From the NCBI GenBank assembly GCA_029937535.1, contig JAPYPT010000011.1:1-38096 (forward strand): a stretch of DNA of 38,096 nt. Reading direction: 5' to 3'. The translations under genes were made by a program, and so were the position numbers. Within the stretch, counting starts at the first letter, position 1, and each line of letters starts with the position of its first letter. The notes beneath the pieces are model-generated. The model saw nothing but the letters and a program-made list of their open reading frames with translations, ran no database searches and was not told the origin of the DNA. Positions 34,046 through 38,096 of the stretch are shown here, piece by piece. The DNA comes from Alphaproteobacteria bacterium (GTDB taxonomy: Bacteria > Pseudomonadota > Alphaproteobacteria > GCA-2731375).

Positions 34046-37000
34046 ATGGCGAACCAGGAAACGCAACCCGGTCGGCAAAGCACAATCCCGTTGCCGCCAC
34101 CAACCGCTCTTCGGGACAAGGGTCTGGCCGGTCGTCGCGAAATTGAAGGGCAACGCCGTCAAGTCACGGTGCTTTTCGCTGATGTGGTCGGATACACGCC
34201 GTTGGCGCAAAAACTGGGCGACGAAAATACATTTCTATTCATGCAGCGTGTGATCCGGGAATTGAGCGAGGCCGTACACACGGAAGAAGGCCTAGTCCAG
34301 GAGTTAACCGGTGACGGCCTTATGGCCTTGTTTGGCGCGCCCATCGCCTACGAGGATGCACCAATCCGCGCCTGCCGTGCCGCCCTGGATATTCAGGTCC
34401 GCATGATGCAAATCGGCGATGACGTCGCCGAGGCCCATGGCGCGCGGCCGCAACTTCGCATTGGCATTCACACGGGCAGCGTCGTGGTAGGCAAGGTTGG
34501 CGATGACTTGCAAATGGAGTTCACCGTTTTGGGCGATACGGCGAACCTGGCTTCGCGCCTGGAGGGTGCGGCGGAGCCGGGCGAAGTGCTTATGAGCGAA
34601 GCCACTTTTGCTCTGGTCGGCGATTACGTAGAGAGCACTCTCGCCGGTGAACGCGAACTCAAAGGCATCGAAGGCCGCCGTACAGTCCATCGGCTGGACG
34701 GCCTGTTGAGCGAGGTCAGCCGCTTCGATGTCGCGTTAAAACATGGCCTGACACCGTTGATCGGCCGCCATCGAGAACTGGAGCAATTGGAAGAGAGTTG
34801 GCGTCAGGCAAAGGCCGGCAATATCCGCTTGGTCAACATCGTTGGCGAACCGGGCATCGGAAAATCCCGGCTGGTGCACGAATTCCGTGCGATTGCGGAA
34901 GGCGATGACGCCATTTTTTTCCAGGGCTATTGCGCCACCGGATCCCGCGCCGCGCTATTCCGGCCGTTCATTGAGGTGGTGCGCAGGTCCTTCCGCGTTG
35001 ACGAGCGCAGCGACAAGGCGGCCGCGACAAAGGCCCTCCAGGGCGGCCTCGAGTTATTGGGTCTGCCGGCGGATCGGCACCTGCCCTACTTGCTCAATCT
35101 TTTGGGTTATGAAGCCGGTGACATCATCGACCGCATGGGCCGGGACGAGGTGAAGCGCCTGACATTGGAAACCTTGCAATCGATACTCTTCGAACGCTGC
35201 CGGGCTTCTCCCGTGGTGCTTTGCCTTGAGGATCTGCATTGGATTGATGCCGCTTCGCAGGGATTTCTGCAATGGTTGGCGGAGGCCCCGGACAGCCTGC
35301 CATTGCTGGTGTTCTGCACCTATCGGCCCGAACATCTGCCGACCTGGGCGCGGGGCGACCATATCGCCCAGATCGATCTCACACCCCTGACCGGTACGGG
35401 TACGCTCGATCTGGTCAAACGCCGGCTTGATGTTGATGAATTGCCGAGTGAGTTTGCGACCCTGCTAAATGAAAAGGCAGAAGGCAATCCGTTATTTGCG
35501 GAAGAAGTCACCAGCTATCTGATCAAATCGGGACAAGTGCGGGAGACCGAACGGCAGGTAAAGTTTCAGGCAGCAAAAGATCAAACTGGTTCGGCGGGTG
35601 TGCCCGACACGCTTGGCGGACTTTTGACGCAGCGTATCGATCGGCTGGAGAACGACACCCGTAGGGTATTGGAGGCCGCCGCCGTGGTCGGCACGCGCTT
35701 CACCCTCGATCTGGTTGGGGAAGTGACCGGTCTCGGCGACGCTCTAGCGCATCACTTGGAAGAACTTGAACGTGAAGACCTGATATTCATGGAGGATTCA
35801 GGCAATACTTCGCGTTTCCGCATCAAACACGCCCTGGTTCAGGACGCTGTCTACAACAGTCTATTGTCAGCTGACCGTGAAAGTTTGCACCTGTCCGTCG
35901 CAACGGCCATGGAAAGAATTTACGCCGGGCGCGAGAATGAAGTTCTCGATCTGTTGGCCGATCACTACACCCGAACCGGCAAGATCCAGAAAGCCATCCT
36001 GTATCTTTCGCTGGCCGGCGAGCGGGCCTACCGCACCTATTCAATTCCTGAAGCCGACAGCCGTTATCATCAGGCCTTGCGCCTTATGGAAGATAACCCC
36101 GGCAAGACCGAACCATCATTAATAATTGATCTGGTGCTGGATCTTGCCCGGCTCTACTACTTCACCGGCCAAAGTGGCAACCTTATCAAAATCGTAGAAA
36201 AATATTTACCTGACGCCGAAGCATTGGGTGACAAAGTGCGTCTATCGCACTGCCTATCAGAAATTGGTTACGCCTATGTCTTCGCGGGCGAACCCGAAAC
36301 TGGGAAGCCAATGCTGGAGCGGGCGCTTGTCATGGCCCAGGATATCGGCGACACGAGCGCCCAGGCCCACGCCTCCGCCGGATTAGCCTGGTATTACGGT
36401 TTCGTTGCGGAATATTCGCCAGCCAATCGGGCGGCACTTCGTGAAAACGGCGAGCGGGCGTTTGAACTAGGGCGGGATGGAAAGGATTTCTGGCTCGCCG
36501 CCAAGGGCCTCTATGCCATGTCCATCGGCGTCCTGATAGAGGGCAACCCCGGCGGATCGCGGGATTTGGCCCAACGACTGCTGGTCTATTCGCGGACCAC
36601 CGAACATCCTTGGCCCAGGGCCATGGGCGTCGACCTGCTTTGCGGTATCGACCTGGTTACCGAGGATTTCCAGAGCGCTTTGGTGCGGAACGAAGAATCC
36701 CTGCATTCGATCAACGATCCGATTGCACAACAAATTTTCGGCATGCGAAAAGCGGCCGCGTTGACCGGACTAGGCCGCGCACGGGAGGGCTGCGAACTGT
36801 TCGTCAAGTTTCGCAGTGAACTGATCCAAAATAGATTTATTCTGGCGCTTTCATTTATGGACTATCTGTATGGCGTCGCCCAGGTGCTGGATGGAAATTT
36901 CGCCCAGGGAATCCGATTTATCAAGGAAAGCCGAAAACAAATTATGCGCTGGGGGAATCCGCGCCTCGCGGAGTTTGAGGATTTTTTTCTTGGCCAGATT

Positions 37001-37324
37001 TACCTGGCCCTGGCACTGGGCGAAGAGAAACCATCGGCCGGTGTTATTTTTAAGAATCTTGGTTTTCTAATTTGGAATTTACCGCAAGCGGCACGTAAGG
37101 CAGAGCATCACCTGCGGGCAGCTGAGTACATATTCCGTCAGCAGAATGCACCAAGTTTCATCGCCCAGGCGTTGGTTGGCCTTGGTTTGCTCGCGGTCAA
37201 ACGCAAACGGCACGACGAAGCACGAGAAATATTCCAAGAAGCCCGAGAATTGGCTGCGTCGGTTGAGGGGATGGCAATCGTGGAGGTTGCGGATAAGCAA
37301 CTGGTCTCACTGCGCAAGAATTGA
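34046..37324 (+). CDS. Class III adenylate/guanylate cyclase domain fused to STAND-type ATPase and TPR repeats
   Basis: 1092-residue soluble signalling protein. Residues 38-218 form a class III cyclase domain: metal Asp46 in LFADVVGY, Asp90 in LTGDGLMALFG, and the transition-state pair Asn167 and Arg171 in DTANLASR are present. The purine-selecting positions are unusual: Glu86 where Lys is usual and Thr160 where Asp is usual; Thr there marks class IIIb. An AAA_16/STAND ATPase follows, with P-loop GEPGIGKS at 267-274 and LEDLHWID near 394-401, then TPR-like helices from about 640 to the end. The layout resembles mammalian soluble cyclase ADCY10. ATG 34046 has AGAGAGG close upstream; a TTG at 33983 is less likely. 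The input signal is unknown. Confidence 0.92.
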   Translation: MANQETQPGRQSTIPLPPPTALRDKGLAGRREIEGQRRQVTVLFADVVGYTPLAQKLGDENTFLFMQRVIRELSEAVHTEEGLVQELTGDGLMALFGAPIAYEDAPIRACRAALDIQVRMMQIGDDVAEAHGARPQLRIGIHTGSVVVGKVGDDLQMEFTVLGDTANLASRLEGAAEPGEVLMSEATFALVGDYVESTLAGERELKGIEGRRTVHRLDGLLSEVSRFDVALKHGLTPLIGRHRELEQLEESWRQAKAGNIRLVNIVGEPGIGKSRLVHEFRAIAEGDDAIFFQGYCATGSRAALFRPFIEVVRRSFRVDERSDKAAATKALQGGLELLGLPADRHLPYLLNLLGYEAGDIIDRMGRDEVKRLTLETLQSILFERCRASPVVLCLEDLHWIDAASQGFLQWLAEAPDSLPLLVFCTYRPEHLPTWARGDHIAQIDLTPLTGTGTLDLVKRRLDVDELPSEFATLLNEKAEGNPLFAEEVTSYLIKSGQVRETERQVKFQAAKDQTGSAGVPDTLGGLLTQRIDRLENDTRRVLEAAAVVGTRFTLDLVGEVTGLGDALAHHLEELEREDLIFMEDSGNTSRFRIKHALVQDAVYNSLLSADRESLHLSVATAMERIYAGRENEVLDLLADHYTRTGKIQKAILYLSLAGERAYRTYSIPEADSRYHQALRLMEDNPGKTEPSLIIDLVLDLARLYYFTGQSGNLIKIVEKYLPDAEALGDKVRLSHCLSEIGYAYVFAGEPETGKPMLERALVMAQDIGDTSAQAHASAGLAWYYGFVAEYSPANRAALRENGERAFELGRDGKDFWLAAKGLYAMSIGVLIEGNPGGSRDLAQRLLVYSRTTEHPWPRAMGVDLLCGIDLVTEDFQSALVRNEESLHSINDPIAQQIFGMRKAAALTGLGRAREGCELFVKFRSELIQNRFILALSFMDYLYGVAQVLDGNFAQGIRFIKESRKQIMRWGNPRLAEFEDFFLGQIYLALALGEEKPSAGVIFKNLGFLIWNLPQAARKAEHHLRAAEYIFRQQNAPSFIAQALVGLGLLAVKRKRHDEAREIFQEARELAASVEGMAIVEVADKQLVSLRKN

Positions 37325-37327
37325 ACT

Positions 37328-37350
37328 GCCTCGCCTTTGGACGACGAGGC
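37328..37350 (+). terminator. Candidate terminator after the cyclase gene
   Basis: GCCTCG (37328-37333) pairs with CGAGGC (37345-37350), followed by GAATTTTG. The stem is short and the T-run is only four, so it is a weak candidate. Confidence 0.3.
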
Positions 37351-37400
37351 GAATTTTGACCGGTTTGGTAGCAAGGGCTGGCAAAGGGGGTAAACCAATT

Positions 37401-37916
37401 ATGGCGAAAAAATCGTATAATCTTTTCTACAGCCTGATGCTTCAAATCGCTGCCTCAGGCGTCGGTGCTTGGTGTTTTTCAAAGACGTTGCGCCAGATTG
37501 ACTTCGTCTTTCTAAGCATGAGTGAAAAATCGCTAACCAAAATTCTGACGAGTTTGCCTATCATCACAATTACGACACGTGGCGCCAAGACTGGAAAACC
37601 ACGGCCCGTGCCGCTGCTCTATCTGACAAACGCGGACAATGCGGCGGAGTTCGCACTCGTCGGAACGAACTTCGGCAATTCGCGCCATCCGGCCTGGTAT
37701 CTCAATCTGAAAGCGAATCCCGAGGCCGAAGGCGCCATGGACGGCATCACGAAGCGATACATCGCGCACGAGGCCGAGGGCAACGAGTACGATCGCTACC
37801 TCCAGCACGCCCATGATATCTTCCCCGGAGCGCCAAATTATGTGCGGCGTATCGGAGACAAGCGGCATATACCCATCATGGTGATGCGTCCTATTGAAGA
37901 TAATACCTCATATTGA
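37401..37916 (+). CDS. Nitroreductase/quinone family protein (Ddn-like, deazaflavin-dependent)
   Basis: 171 residues; AAAGGGGG lies ten bases before ATG 37401. The Ddn (F420-dependent nitroreductase) split-barrel core is plain: ITITTRGAKTGKPRPVPLLYL, FALVGTNFGNSRHPAWYLNLKANPEAEG and the C-terminal RIGDKRHIPIMVMRPI. In mycobacteria such proteins reduce quinones or nitro drugs with F420H2. An N-terminal segment (SLMLQIAASGVGAWCF) is mildly hydrophobic and may attach to the membrane. It follows the cyclase by 76 bases, with no clear functional link. Whether this host makes F420 cannot be seen here. Confidence 0.88.
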   Translation: MAKKSYNLFYSLMLQIAASGVGAWCFSKTLRQIDFVFLSMSEKSLTKILTSLPIITITTRGAKTGKPRPVPLLYLTNADNAAEFALVGTNFGNSRHPAWYLNLKANPEAEGAMDGITKRYIAHEAEGNEYDRYLQHAHDIFPGAPNYVRRIGDKRHIPIMVMRPIEDNTSY

Positions 37917-37976
37917 CAGAAACTCGGTACCGTTGGGGAGCGAACAGTCTGGTCATTCGATGAAATTTGAAATCGA

Positions 37977-38041
37977 CTAGAGCAACCCGCATTCAATTGG
38001 ATTCAATTGAATACGGATAAGTTGCTCTATCTTAAAGGTTT
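37977..38041. repeat. Near-perfect palindromic repeat, family R2, copy b (inverted)
   Basis: The reverse complement of 32687-32751 with a single difference (GAATACGG for GAATGCGG). It lies 60 bases after the Ddn-family stop. The remaining bases to 38096 are AT-rich and show no gene. Confidence 0.85.
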
Positions 38042-38096
38042 TAGACCATTTTCGAAATTGAATGAATCAATTTTGACTTATGGGATTCCTTTTTTA

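Overview
The window is GC-rich and gene-dense. It looks like the chromosome of an alphaproteobacterium, most probably a free-living Rhodospirillales-type organism. The evidence is the gene order tilS-ftsH-folP-glmM-thiD, the pair coaBC-dut, an alphaproteobacterial-type porin, and short dispersed palindromic repeats between genes. No tRNA, rRNA, CRISPR array, transposase or phage gene was seen.

Layout. 1-7464: housekeeping genes on the + strand (tilS 3' end, ftsH, folP, glmM, thiD), then a hot-dog thioesterase and a Bcr/CflA-type efflux pump, mostly abutting or overlapping. 7574-10655: an Fe-S protein and a probable exported protein transcribed divergently, an extradiol-dioxygenase-like VOC protein, and a GlcG/HbpS protein in an operon with a NUDIX hydrolase. 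11290-15154: a Rid-family protein, a DUF350 membrane protein with an anchored trypsin-like protease, a shortened porin, and a CaiB-type CoA-transferase. 15227-20188: coaBC-dut-rrf2-cysK, then an N-acyl-D-amino-acid deacylase-like amidohydrolase. 20545-23840: a luciferase-like oxidoreductase, an exported protein with DP/NP (STI1-like) repeats, an NrtS-like two-helix transporter coupled to a DUF1348 protein, and a NIPSNAP protein. 23859-31113: a tight five-gene minus-strand operon (alpha/beta hydrolase, class IV aminotransferase, HyuB, HyuA, ThDP enzyme), divergent from a carotenoid-oxygenase-family gene (31288-32643). 33100-37916: two small membrane proteins of unknown function, a 1092-residue cyclase-ATPase-TPR signalling protein, and a Ddn-family protein.

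How the genes work together. The left part is core metabolism: membrane proteolysis, folate, cell-wall precursor, thiamine, CoA, dUTP control and cysteine. The clearest candidate for an undescribed system is the operon at 23859-31113. It combines an ATP-dependent lactam/hydantoin-type hydrolase pair with a transaminase and a 2-oxo-acid-type ThDP enzyme, which reads as a cascade from a cyclic amide through an amino acid and a 2-oxo acid to an aldehyde. The substrate is unknown.

The intergenic repeats are the other notable layer. One family (7461-7577, 10063-10167, 32749-33006) sits between convergent genes; at the first two sites its ends supply the stop codons of both flanking genes. The third copy is interrupted by a second, MITE-like element that also occurs near 20.4 kb. 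A third near-perfect palindrome is present as an inverted pair at 32687-32751 and 37977-38041 (64 of 65 bases identical), bracketing the cyclase region.
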